From: VRUE01 sp963717375
Lineage (GTDB): Bacteria; Actinomycetota; Thermoleophilia; Solirubrobacterales; 70-9
NCBI GenBank assembly: GCA_963717375.1
Contig: OY970329.1
Coordinates: 1,240,001 to 1,304,000 of the forward strand
Length of the DNA stretch: 64,000 nucleotides
Direction of reading: 5' to 3'
Shown: positions 50,804 through 59,539 of the stretch, piece by piece
How positions within the stretch are numbered: position 1 is the stretch's first letter
How the letters are laid out: each line of letters begins with the position of its first letter
Made by a program: the position numbers and the translations under genes
The notes under the pieces: generated by a model
Told to the model about the DNA's origin: nothing
Databases searched by the model: none
The model's input: the letters and a program-made list of their open reading frames with translations, nothing else

Positions 50804-51607
50804 ATGGATGCACGGGAGCGCGCGAGCTTCGCTCACGACATTCGCCGGACGATCATCGAGCAGTCCTACCGTGCGAATGTCGGCCATATTGGATCGGCGC
50901 TTTCGATCGCCGACCTCGTCGCTGCCGTAATCGCGGGCCCCGCCCGGCTCGACGGAGATGGCGACCGCGACCGCGTCGTGCTCTCCAAGGGGCACGCGGC
51001 GCTCGCCCTCTACGCGGCCCTGCACCTCGACGGGCGCCTCGACGACGGCGCGATCGACACTTATTGCGCCGACGGCAGCCTGCTCGGCGTCCACCCCGAG
51101 CACGGCCTCGGGGGCGTCGACTTCTGCACCGGCTCGCTCGGCCAGGGCCTCTCACTCGGCGCCGGCGCCGCGCTGGCCGCCAAGCGACAGGGCTCCGCCC
51201 GCCGCGTCTTCGTGATCATGAGCGACGCCGAGCTCAACGAGGGATCGGTCTGGGAGGCGACGATGTTCGCTGCCCAGCACCAACTCGACAACCTGACCCT
51301 GCTGATCGACCTCAACGGCCAACAGGCGCTCGGCTACACCCCCGACGTGATCGACCTTGGCGCGGTCGAGGACAAGCTGCGCAATTTCGGCTGGTCGGCC
51401 GATGTCGTCCCCGGTCACGACCACGAGGCCCTAGGCGCCGCGCTGGAGCCCTCTGACCAGGGCCGGCCGCGGGCGATCGTCGCCAAGACGACCTTCGGCT
51501 ACGGCGTCTCGTTCATGGAGTCGGAAATCAAGTGGCACTACCTGCCGCTCGATGAAGACAGCTACGCGACGGCGATCGCCGACCTCGAGCAGCGGGCGGC
51601 GGCGTGA
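50804..51607 (+). CDS. Transketolase N-terminal subunit (split transketolase)
   Basis: 267 residues; thiamine diphosphate-binding half. RANVGHIGSALSIADLVAAVIAG, RVVLSKGHAALALYAAL, GSLGQGLSLGAGAALAAKRQG, IMSDAELNEGSVWEATMFAAQHQLDNLTLLIDLNGQQALG (GDxxxNEG-like ThDP motif, here SDAELNEG). ATG 50804 gives the normal family start; the frame open from 50456 is antisense to the neighbour. It overlaps the C-terminal subunit by 4 nt (GTGA). In glycan clusters such split enzymes may make unusual ketol-extended sugars; that role is inference. Confidence 0.9.
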   Translation: MDARERASFAHDIRRTIIEQSYRANVGHIGSALSIADLVAAVIAGPARLDGDGDRDRVVLSKGHAALALYAALHLDGRLDDGAIDTYCADGSLLGVHPEHGLGGVDFCTGSLGQGLSLGAGAALAAKRQGSARRVFVIMSDAELNEGSVWEATMFAAQHQLDNLTLLIDLNGQQALGYTPDVIDLGAVEDKLRNFGWSADVVPGHDHEALGAALEPSDQGRPRAIVAKTTFGYGVSFMESEIKWHYLPLDEDSYATAIADLEQRAAA

Positions 51608-52527
51608 GGAACGAGTTCGTCAACGAGCTGGTCAAGCTCGCCGAGGCCGATGAGCGGGTAATGCTGCTCACCGGCGACCTCGGCTTCATGGTCCTCGAAG
51701 AGTTCGAGCAGCGCTTCCCCGACCGCTTCATCAACTGCGGCGTTGGCGAGCAGAACATGCTCGGGGTCGCCACCGGCCTGGCCGAGGCCGGCTTCGTGCC
51801 CTTCGCCTACTCGATCGCCACCTTCGCCACCCTGCGCCCGTACGAGTTCATCCGCAACGGGCCGGCGCTGCACGAGCTGCCGGTGCGGATCGTCGGCGTC
51901 GGCGGCGGCTTCGACTACGGCCACAACGGGGTTACGCACTTCGCCCTCGAGGACTACGCGGTAATGCGCACGCAGCCCCGGGTCACCACGGTCGCCCCGG
52001 CCGACGCACCACAGGCGCGCGCCGCCCTGCACGCCACCGCCGAGCTGCCCGGGCCCGTCTACTACAGGGTCAGCAAGCGCGGCGACGAGGTGCCCGGCCT
52101 CGATGGTCACTTCGAGCTCGGCCGGCTCAGCGTCGTGCGCGAGGGCGGCGACGTGGCGATCTTCGCGATCGGCTCGATCGCCCACGAGGCGACCGCCGCG
52201 GCCGATCTGCTCGCCGAGCGCGGCATCAAGGCCACGGTGGCACTCGTTCCCTCCTTCAATCCCAGCCCAATCGAGGAGATCGCCGCCCTGCTGGAGGAGA
52301 TGCCCGCGGCCCTGACCGTCGAGGCGGCCTACCGCGACGGCGGCCTCGGCTCGCTGGTCGCCGAGACGATCGCCGAACGCGGTATCGCCTGCCGGCTGTT
52401 GCGTGCCGGGGTCACCCGCATGCCGGGCGGCGAAACCGGTTCGCAGCGCTTCCTCGAGGATCGCCATGGCCTCACCGCCCCGCACCTCGCCGAGCAGCTC
52501 GAGCGGGCACTGAGCCCGATCGCCTGA
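51604..52527 (+). CDS. Transketolase C-terminal subunit (split transketolase)
   Basis: 307 residues; pyrimidine-binding and C-terminal domains. VMLLTGDLGFMVLEEFEQRFPDRFINCGVGEQNMLGVATGLAEAGFVPFAYSIATFATLRPYEFIRN has the catalytic Glu in GVGEQNM, then VGVGGGFDYGHNGVTHFALEDYAVMRTQPRVTTVAPAD and a C-terminal domain with VALVPSFNPSPIEEI. Start GTG 51604. It should form an alpha2beta2 enzyme with the preceding subunit. It is convergent with a membrane protein gene 2 bp away. Confidence 0.92.
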   Translation: MRNEFVNELVKLAEADERVMLLTGDLGFMVLEEFEQRFPDRFINCGVGEQNMLGVATGLAEAGFVPFAYSIATFATLRPYEFIRNGPALHELPVRIVGVGGGFDYGHNGVTHFALEDYAVMRTQPRVTTVAPADAPQARAALHATAELPGPVYYRVSKRGDEVPGLDGHFELGRLSVVREGGDVAIFAIGSIAHEATAAADLLAERGIKATVALVPSFNPSPIEEIAALLEEMPAALTVEAAYRDGGLGSLVAETIAERGIACRLLRAGVTRMPGGETGSQRFLEDRHGLTAPHLAEQLERALSPIA

Positions 52528-52529
52528 GC

Positions 52530-54752
52530 TCAGCCGCCGCTCTTCGGAATCAGCCGGACCAGCTCGATGCTCGCGGGCGTGCGCCGCACGAGCTGGAAGC
52601 CGAAGCGCCGGTGCAGGGCGCCGAGCGCGCGCTGCTGCAGCTCGGTGAATTCGCTGGGCTCGCTGGTCGGCGACAGCGCGCCCGGCGGCGGGGGCGGCGA
52701 GGTGAGCAGGAGCGTCCCGGCGGGAAGTCCCCTGATCGCGGCGAGCACCCGGCCGTCGCTGGAATCGATCAGGTCGTCCTCACGCGGGTTTGAGACCGGC
52801 AGCAGGTTGTCCCGGCCCGCCCGCATCAGCACCTCGGTCGTCAACTCCGGCTCGGTCACGACCGCAACCGGCTCGGAGGCCGGGAGGTCGTCGAGGAGGG
52901 CCGCAGCGGCGGGCGCCCGCGGGTCGAAGACGGGATTTTCCGCCAGCTGCTCGAGCGAGAGCCTCAGCGAGCCGCCCTGACGGGGCACCGACAGGCCCAG
53001 GGCGGTCGCCCGCCACTTGGCCTTCACCGAGGGCAGGCCGGCGACCGCGATCATTGCCGCCGCCAGCAGCAGCGGTCCGGCAAGAGTAAGCCGCCAGCGC
53101 GCCGTCGGCGCGCTCAGCAGCACCTGTGACCAAAGCCCACCCAACGCCACGAGCGGAACCAGGAGGACGAGCAGGTTGTTGGGGTGCGAGCGTCCGAGGT
53201 AGTAGGTGAACGTCGCGATCGCGAAACCGGTGAAGCCGGCGAGCGCCGCGCGGATCGGCGGCGTCAGCGTGTACGGCCGATAGCGAGCCAGCCAGAGCAG
53301 CGACATCGCGCTGAGGAAAATCGCGGCGGCCATCAGGGGGCCGGCCGAGAAGAAGACGATCGGCAGCGTGCTGTAGGAGCTAACCGAGTACAGCCTCAGG
53401 TATTCGAAGTAGGGGGTCCAACGGAGGTGACCGTCGAGCAGCAGGGTCAGCAGGCTGAAGAGCAAGACCGCGATCGCGCCCACGGCCAAGCCCAGCAGAG
53501 CGGCGCGGAGCAGTCGCCGCAACACATGCTCGCGAGCGTAGAGCGCCTCGACCAGGGCGAGCGCGCCGTAGGTCGCACCGCAGTAGACGAAGGCCTCGAA
53601 GCTCCAGACGGCGCCGGTGGCCAACACCCCAAGGATCGCGACGCGCGTCGCCCCGGCGTTTGCCGGATAGCGAGCGCCGATCACGGCGGAGAGGACGATC
53701 AGGTAGGGCAGCCCAAAGCGCAACGCTGTATCGCTGGGGAACACGGCGTAGAACTCGATCGTCGAAAACAAGTTCCCCAATGCCGCAACCGCAATCGTGG
53801 CCACAGCCAAGAGCTGCCCCAGGCCGGCAAGGCGCAGGGTTCCGTACACGCACAGGTACTGGGCGGTGGCGAGCCCGGTGACGATCAGCGCGAGGGTGCC
53901 GAAGCCGATCGGAATCACCGAAAACGCGAGACCCAGGAAGTCGATCAGGCCGACGCCGTACTGCGACCAGGAGTCGCCGATCGCCGCCCGGCCGTGGAGG
54001 ACGTCGTTCGCCGGCCCGAGGAAGAAGCCGTGATGGAGGGTGAGGTCGGGCGCATAGGGGACGATTTCGGGCAGCTGGATCACCACCAGCGCGATGACAA
54101 CGCAGATCGCGGCGTCCAACCCCCGCCGCGCTCCCACCGAGAACGGCAAGCGCAGGCGCAGGACCGGCAAGGCGAGCGCGGCGAGGACCAGCGCGGCGAG
54201 GAGGGGAGCGGGACGCAGCGCGGGCGAGGGCACGAAGAGCAGCACCAGGACGGCAAGGCAAGCAAGCGCGAAGGCGCGGTAAGGCCCAGCGGCGCGATCG
54301 TCGGGATCGCGCCAGAGGCGAGCGGCGAACATGGGCGCGAGCAGCGCCGCGACGGCGGCAAGCGCGAGCAAGGCGTGATGGAACCGATCTCCGGCGCCGG
54401 CACGGCGCAGCGCGAAGGCAAGCAAGAGCAGGCCCGCTCCCATGGCCAAGGCGCGGGCGGTGGCCGCCGGTGCCGCCCGCGCGAGCAGCCGAGCATGGTA
54501 GGCAGCGAGGGCCATCCCGCCCGGCAGCGCGACCGCAAAAGCAAGGAGCCAGGACCGGGTCTCGTCGGACTCCGAGGGACCGCTAGGGAGGATCAACATG
54601 CAGACCAGCAGTGCCACCGACGCCCCGCAGGCGAGCAGTCGCAGCCCCCACGCTTCGAGCAGAGCGGGTAGCTCGCCGCCGCTGGAAGGGGCGGGCCCGG
54701 GGCGACTCGGCGATGGTTTGAGAACTATCTCGGTCGCCACCGGCGACGACAA
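52530..54752 (-). CDS. Large membrane protein, GT-C-like, unknown
   Basis: 740 residues with about 15 hydrophobic segments between residues 35 and 575 and a soluble C-terminus (about 590-740). The segment LTLHHGFFLGPANDVLHGRAAIGDSWSQYGVGLIDFLGLAF recalls the VLHG...SQYG pattern of the neighbouring 48779 protein, suggesting a shared GT-C-type extracellular site. No other motif is recognised. The start is TTG 54752; GTG 54740 is an equally short option. Only 26 bp separate it from the divergent GT2 gene. Confidence 0.65.
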   Translation of the reverse strand: MSSPVATEIVLKPSPSRPGPAPSSGGELPALLEAWGLRLLACGASVALLVCMLILPSGPSESDETRSWLLAFAVALPGGMALAAYHARLLARAAPAATARALAMGAGLLLLAFALRRAGAGDRFHHALLALAAVAALLAPMFAARLWRDPDDRAAGPYRAFALACLAVLVLLFVPSPALRPAPLLAALVLAALALPVLRLRLPFSVGARRGLDAAICVVIALVVIQLPEIVPYAPDLTLHHGFFLGPANDVLHGRAAIGDSWSQYGVGLIDFLGLAFSVIPIGFGTLALIVTGLATAQYLCVYGTLRLAGLGQLLAVATIAVAALGNLFSTIEFYAVFPSDTALRFGLPYLIVLSAVIGARYPANAGATRVAILGVLATGAVWSFEAFVYCGATYGALALVEALYAREHVLRRLLRAALLGLAVGAIAVLLFSLLTLLLDGHLRWTPYFEYLRLYSVSSYSTLPIVFFSAGPLMAAAIFLSAMSLLWLARYRPYTLTPPIRAALAGFTGFAIATFTYYLGRSHPNNLLVLLVPLVALGGLWSQVLLSAPTARWRLTLAGPLLLAAAMIAVAGLPSVKAKWRATALGLSVPRQGGSLRLSLEQLAENPVFDPRAPAAAALLDDLPASEPVAVVTEPELTTEVLMRAGRDNLLPVSNPREDDLIDSSDGRVLAAIRGLPAGTLLLTSPPPPPGALSPTSEPSEFTELQQRALGALHRRFGFQLVRRTPASIELVRLIPKSGG

Positions 54753-54778
54753 TACCGTCCACTGTAGGCTGCGCCGCG

Positions 54779-55828
54779 GTGAAGATCTCGGCCGTAATCG
54801 CGTGTTACCGCGACGCCCAAGCGGTGCCGATCATGCACGAACGCCTCGTCGCCGCGATCACCGGGGCCGGCGCCGACTACGAGATCATCTTCGTCAACGA
54901 CGGCTCGCCCGACAACGCCGCCGAGGTGCTCGCGGACCTCGCCGAGCGCGACCCCAAGGTCGTCGTCGTCAACCACGCGCGAGCGTTCGGCTCGCAGAGC
55001 GCCTTCACCTCCGGTATGCGGATCGCGACCGGCGATGCCGTGGCACTGCTTGACGGCGACCTCCAGGACCCGCCCGAGGTGATCCCCAAATTCATCGAGA
55101 AGTGGCGGGAGGGCTACGACGTCGTCTACGGCGAGCGGGTCGAGCGCGAGGCGCCCCTGCACATGCGCAAGTTCTACAAGGCCTTCTACCGCGTCTTCCG
55201 CCGGCTCGCCTACGTCAACGTCCCGGTCGACGCGGGCGACTTCAGCTTGATCGACCGCCGCGTGGTCGACGCGATCAACGAGATGCCGGAGTCGCATCGC
55301 TTCATGCGCGGCCTGCGCGCCTGGGTCGGCTTCAAGCAGGTGGGCGTCCCCTACGTCCGCCCGGAGCGGATGTTCGGTACGACGACGAACAACTTCCGCA
55401 AGAACCTCGGCTGGGCGCGGCGCGCGATCGTCTCTTTCTCATACGCCCCGCTCGACCTGATCACCGGCCTCGCCCTGATCGTCGTCGCCGCCTCGTTCGT
55501 CAGCCTGATCGTGCAGCTCGGGCTGCGCATCGCCGACCCCTCAGCGGCGCCGCGAGGGCTGACGACGCTGATCGTCGTCATCCTCTTCCTCGGTGGGATC
55601 CAGCTGCTCTGTCTGGCGATCATCGGCACCTACCTCGGGCATATGTACGAGGAGGTCAAGCGACGGCCGCCCTTCGTGGTCGAATCGATGCTCAACCCGC
55701 CGCCTGGGGTTGAAGCGCCCCGTCCCCGCCCACGGGCGGCGGACCTGGGCACAACTGCTTCCGAGACGCTACCGGCGGCCCCAGGCGAGCATGTTGCCGA
55801 CGCCGACGGAGAGCGGTCTCGAAGCTAG
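54779..55828 (+). CDS. GT2 glycosyltransferase with two C-terminal membrane helices
   Basis: 349 residues from GTG 54779. ISAVIACYRDAQAVPIMHERLVAAI, IIFVNDGSPDNAAEVL, ALLDGDLQDPPEVIPKFIEKWREGYDVVYGERVERE, and FYRVFRRLAYVNVPVDAGDFSLIDRRVVDAI are the motifs of GtrB/ArnC-type polyprenyl-phosphate glycosyltransferases. It has two membrane helices (about 225-250 and 262-285) and a Pro-rich tail. The last 60 nt overlap the convergent methyltransferase gene. It may supply the carrier-linked sugar for the GT-C-like proteins. Confidence 0.9.
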   Translation: MKISAVIACYRDAQAVPIMHERLVAAITGAGADYEIIFVNDGSPDNAAEVLADLAERDPKVVVVNHARAFGSQSAFTSGMRIATGDAVALLDGDLQDPPEVIPKFIEKWREGYDVVYGERVEREAPLHMRKFYKAFYRVFRRLAYVNVPVDAGDFSLIDRRVVDAINEMPESHRFMRGLRAWVGFKQVGVPYVRPERMFGTTTNNFRKNLGWARRAIVSFSYAPLDLITGLALIVVAASFVSLIVQLGLRIADPSAAPRGLTTLIVVILFLGGIQLLCLAIIGTYLGHMYEEVKRRPPFVVESMLNPPPGVEAPRPRPRAADLGTTASETLPAAPGEHVADADGERSRS

Positions 55829-56698
55829 CCCGCTGCGCTCCAGTCCCTTCGAAACCAGCGCGTGGGGTTTTTCCGGCAAGGGCAGCAGGCGGGCCCAGTA
55901 GCGCATCGGGTAGCGATTGCGGATCGTGCGGTGACCGACGCCCTGCAGGCCGCCCCGGCGCAACAGCTCGTCGACGCTGCGCGGTGAAAACAGCTGCATG
56001 TGCTCGATGTCGATGATCGGCGAGCGCATCGAGAGCAACCGGTTGAGCGGCGCCCGCCGGTTGTGGCAGACGAGGACGAAGATGCCGCCGGGCTTGAGCA
56101 TCGCGGCCGCCTCGCGAACCAACGCTGCCGGGTCGGGGACGTGCTCGATCGTCTGGAAGCAGGTGATCAGGCTGAGGCTGCCGGGCGGACGGGTGCCGGC
56201 CCGGAAGATGTCGTGCTCGATCAGTCCAGCGACGGCGGGGTCCGCCGCCTCGATCGGGGCCCGCGACGGCTCCACTCCCCCCACCTCGGTGAAGCCGAGC
56301 TCCAGCAGCTCGGCCAGGAAGGCACCCTCGCCGGTACCGATGTCGAGCGCGCCGCTGCGATCCGGCAGGGTCGCGATCAGGCCCGCCAGCGCGTCGGCGT
56401 AGGAGGCGGCGGCGTAACGAGCCTCCTCGGCGCTGTCGAAAGCCGCGACGTCGTACGCGTTCGCCAGTGCCTCCGGCGAAGGAACGGGGCTGGCGTAGAT
56501 GAGGTCGCAGACGGGACAGGCGACCAGCCGCAGCCGCATGTGCTCGGGGCGCTTGCGCGAGGCGAACGCGTGCTCATCGAGGGCGGCGAAGTCGAGCCGC
56601 TGCTCGGCGAAGACCTTGCTGTCGTCGGTCGAGCCGCAGGTGGGACAGCCTCGCTCGGTCAGCTCGCCGAGGGGTCCCGTGGTGGCGGTCGGCGTCAC
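55769..56698 (-). CDS. Class I SAM methyltransferase with N-terminal zinc ribbon
   Basis: 309 residues. A CPTC...CPVC pair (about residues 18-63) forms a zinc ribbon, as in TylF/NovU-like C-methyltransferases of deoxysugar pathways. SALDIGTGEGAFLAELLELGFTEVGGVEPSRAPIEAA is the SAM site and ITCFQTIEHVPDPAALVREAAAMLKPGGIFVLVCHNRRAPLNRLL the next motif. It overlaps head-on with the GT2 gene over 60 nt, where both C-terminal tails are low in conservation. Confidence 0.87.
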   Translation of the reverse strand: MTPTATTGPLGELTERGCPTCGSTDDSKVFAEQRLDFAALDEHAFASRKRPEHMRLRLVACPVCDLIYASPVPSPEALANAYDVAAFDSAEEARYAAASYADALAGLIATLPDRSGALDIGTGEGAFLAELLELGFTEVGGVEPSRAPIEAADPAVAGLIEHDIFRAGTRPPGSLSLITCFQTIEHVPDPAALVREAAAMLKPGGIFVLVCHNRRAPLNRLLSMRSPIIDIEHMQLFSPRSVDELLRRGGLQGVGHRTIRNRYPMRYWARLLPLPEKPHALVSKGLERSGLASRPLSVGVGNMLAWGRR

Positions 56699-56800
56699 GG
56701 CGGCACAGGATAAAGACGGAGGCCGGACGGGACCGGCTCGCCTATGATCCCCCGCCGTGCGCCGCCCGTCCCCGCAGCAAGCCCGTCAGCAAGCCCCACG

Positions 56801-57763
56801 ATGAGGGTCCTCGTCACCGGTGCCGGCGGCTTCGTCGGCGCCAACCTCGCCGGCACGCTGGCCCGAGACGGGCACGACGTCGTCGCCTGGGTGCGGCCGG
56901 ATAGCCCGACCTGGCGCCTCGACCACGTCGAGGACACGGTCGAGGTGGTCCCGGTCGAGCTGCTCGACGGCGACGAGGTCGACGCGGCCGTGCGATCGGC
57001 GCGGCCGGACTGGGTCTTTCATCTGGCCGCCCACGGCGCCTACTCGTGGCAGCGCGATCCGGAGACGATCATGCAGACGAACCTGGTCGCGACGGTGCGC
57101 CTGCTCGCGGCCTGCCAGCGCCACGGCTTCTCCGCCTTCGTCCACGCCGGCTCCTCGTCGGAGTACGGCTTTCAGGATCACGCCCCGGGCGAGGACGAGC
57201 TGCCCGAGCCAAACAGCGACTACGCGGTGATGAAGGCGGCGGCGACCTCACACTGCCGCTTCGTCGCCCAGCGCGATGACGTCCACGTCGTCACCCTGCG
57301 CCTGTACTCGGTCTACGGGCCCTGGGAGGAGCCAGGGCGGCTGATGCCGACCCTCGTCGCCCGCGGGTTGGAGGGACGGCTGCCGCCCCTGGTCTCCCCC
57401 GACACTCCCCGCGACTTCATCTCCATGCGCGACACTGAGCGTGCCTTCCTGCGCGCCGCCGAGCGCACCGAGGTCGAGCGGGGAAGCGTCTTCAACATCG
57501 CCTCCGGCCGTGAAACCAAGCTGCGCGAGGTGGTCGAGGTGGCGCGGGCGCAGTTGGGCATCGAGGCAGAGCCCGAGTGGGGCACCGAGCCTCAGCGCTC
57601 CTGGGACGCGACGGTCTGGGTCGGCGACGCGCGCCGGGCGAACGAACAGCTCGCCTGGGCCGCCGAGGACGACCTGGCGACTGGCTTCGCCCAGCTCTCC
57701 GAGTGGTTGCGCGAGAACCCGGCTCTCTGGAGCCGCTACGAGATCGCGGCCGAGCGGGCCTGA
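56801..57763 (+). CDS. NAD-dependent epimerase/dehydratase (extended SDR)
   Basis: 320 residues from ATG 56801. MRVLVTGAGGFVGANLAGTLARDGHDVVAWVRPDSPTWRL, FHLAAHGAYSWQRDPETIMQTNLVATVRLL, HAGSSSEYGFQDHAPGEDELPEPNSDYAVMKAAATSHC with intact SSS and YxxxK, LRLYSVYGPWEEPGRLMPTLVARGL and GSVFNIASGRETKLREVVE. It is like sugar-nucleotide 4-epimerases/reductases found after C-methyltransferases in deoxysugar pathways. The frame starts at 56744, but the homology begins at 56801. Confidence 0.88.
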   Translation: MRVLVTGAGGFVGANLAGTLARDGHDVVAWVRPDSPTWRLDHVEDTVEVVPVELLDGDEVDAAVRSARPDWVFHLAAHGAYSWQRDPETIMQTNLVATVRLLAACQRHGFSAFVHAGSSSEYGFQDHAPGEDELPEPNSDYAVMKAAATSHCRFVAQRDDVHVVTLRLYSVYGPWEEPGRLMPTLVARGLEGRLPPLVSPDTPRDFISMRDTERAFLRAAERTEVERGSVFNIASGRETKLREVVEVARAQLGIEAEPEWGTEPQRSWDATVWVGDARRANEQLAWAAEDDLATGFAQLSEWLRENPALWSRYEIAAERA

Positions 57764-57782
57764 GGCCAGGCGCGGCGCCGGC

Positions 57783-59507
57783 TCAGGCCGCGCAGAGCAG
57801 CAGCGGCTGTTCGGGCGCGAGCTGCACCTGCCAGCCGCGGGAAGCTCGCCCCGGAGGAAGCTCGACTACGGATGCTCTCCCGCCCAGGGCGGGGCTGAGC
57901 TGAAATCCGAAGAGTTCGTCGAATCGCCGCACCCCGACCGGAACCGCCGGCCCGGGGGCGGGACGCACCCAGAGGCCGCCGATCGGCAGTCCCAGGGTCA
58001 CCTGAGCCCCGACCGCGAGCGGGGCGAAGCGCAGGCAGCCGTCGCGCCTCTTCAGCGTGCCCCCGGTTTGCGACGCCGCCACGGAAGGCGGTAGGGCAAC
58101 GGGCGCCGAGCCGGCCGCGCGCAGCTCGATCGGCAGCGCCCGGGCGATCAGGTTGTCGGCGGCGGCGCGGGCGTCAGGAGTCGCCGCCGCGATCTGAGCC
58201 GGGGAGAAGGCGGGCGTGCCGAACCTGGCCGCCGAGGCTTCGTACTGGGCAAGCGGCAGGCCAAGGTCAGGGAATTGCCCGGGGGCGAGGTTCGCCGGGT
58301 CCTCGAGCATCAGGGACCCGGGCGCCTCCCCCTCGATCAGGTTCGCCGCGCCCATCACGGCGCGGTTCGATTCTGACTGGGCGCGGGCGTAGTCGGCGCC
58401 ATAGGTGAGCTGGCGGATGTTGGGCAGGAGGGCGAAGGCGCAGATCGCGGCCAGCGCCACGGCCCCCTGGCGGCGCAGCGGCGAGGCGCCGATCTCGTGG
58501 GCCAGCACGAGCAGGAGCAGGATCACGCTGACATAGAGGTAGCGGCTCGAGATCGGCTGCCGGTCGGGATCGGCGACGGCGGCGGTGAGGATCCAGAAGC
58601 CGAGCAGGGCGACCAGCGCCGGCACGGTTGCCCGCCCCGGCCGGTAGCCACGGGCCACGGCCACGCCAAGCAGGGCGACGAGGACCCCGCCGGCCAGCGC
58701 CTGGCCCGCGGAGACGTCGAAGTCAGCGGTGCGCCCGCCGGGGATTGTGAAGACGCCGGCGATCGATCCCAGCCCGGCGGCCAGCGAGTTGAAGGCGAAG
58801 GACGGCAGGCCAGCGAGGTTGGCGATCGCAAAGCCGCCGTCGCCGCCGTACTTCAGCCACCAGAGCCCGAAGACGACAAGCGGCAGGGCCGCCACCCAGT
58901 AGCGCCGTCGCGGCCCGCCCTCGATCGCGATCAGCGCCGCCGCCGCGAGGACGAACGGCAGCGCGGTGGCCTCGGAGGCGATTCCGACGACCAGCAGGGC
59001 GGCGGCGAGGAGATCCCAGCCGGTCCGTCGCTGCAGCAGGGCGAGCCAGGCACCGAGGCCGCTGGCGACGGCGATTCCGATCGGCAGCCCGTGGCCACCG
59101 ATCAGCACGTCGTAGGCGGTGCCGAGGAAGAGCACGAGCACCGTGACCACAGCCGCCTCTACGGTCCCGATCCCCCGACGCACGATGAAGAAGAAACAGG
59201 CCGCGGCGCTGAGGTGGACCGCGACCATGGCCAGGCGAAGCGGCAGGGCGGCGTCGGCGCCGAAGAGCTGCAGCGAGAGCTTGGTGAGCGCGACGGGGAC
59301 GGCAACGAAGTGACCGTTGTGAGCGACGAGAAACGCCGAGGGGTCGAAGCTGGTCCGCGCCGAGAAGCCGAATTGCCAATCGTCGGCGAGGAGGGAGAGT
59401 CCCCGCCCCTCCCAGATCAGCAGGGCGGCGGCAATCGCGAATGCGAGCACCAGGCCGGCTACCGCGAGCCGCTCCAAACCGTGATCACGACTACCAGCCC
59501 CCGGCAC
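57783..59507 (-). CDS. Large membrane protein, GT-C-like, unknown
   Basis: 574 residues from GTG 59507. About 10 hydrophobic segments in residues 10-385. The first loop has SLLADDWQFGFSARTSFDPSAFLVAHNGHFVAVPVALTKL, with the acidic DD pair expected in a GT-C active-site loop. The soluble C-terminus (about 390-574, SNRAVMGAANLIEGEAPGSLMLEDP to VELPPGRASRGWQVQLAPEQPLLLCAA) is beta-rich. The frame extends to 59675, but the first 56 residues there are Arg-rich antisense of the hydrolase gene. No family is firmly assigned. Confidence 0.65.
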   Translation of the reverse strand: MPGAGSRDHGLERLAVAGLVLAFAIAAALLIWEGRGLSLLADDWQFGFSARTSFDPSAFLVAHNGHFVAVPVALTKLSLQLFGADAALPLRLAMVAVHLSAAACFFFIVRRGIGTVEAAVVTVLVLFLGTAYDVLIGGHGLPIGIAVASGLGAWLALLQRRTGWDLLAAALLVVGIASEATALPFVLAAAALIAIEGGPRRRYWVAALPLVVFGLWWLKYGGDGGFAIANLAGLPSFAFNSLAAGLGSIAGVFTIPGGRTADFDVSAGQALAGGVLVALLGVAVARGYRPGRATVPALVALLGFWILTAAVADPDRQPISSRYLYVSVILLLLVLAHEIGASPLRRQGAVALAAICAFALLPNIRQLTYGADYARAQSESNRAVMGAANLIEGEAPGSLMLEDPANLAPGQFPDLGLPLAQYEASAARFGTPAFSPAQIAAATPDARAAADNLIARALPIELRAAGSAPVALPPSVAASQTGGTLKRRDGCLRFAPLAVGAQVTLGLPIGGLWVRPAPGPAVPVGVRRFDELFGFQLSPALGGRASVVELPPGRASRGWQVQLAPEQPLLLCAA

Positions 59508-59539
59508 GGCGGCGAGTCTACTCGGGGCCCGCCTCTGCC

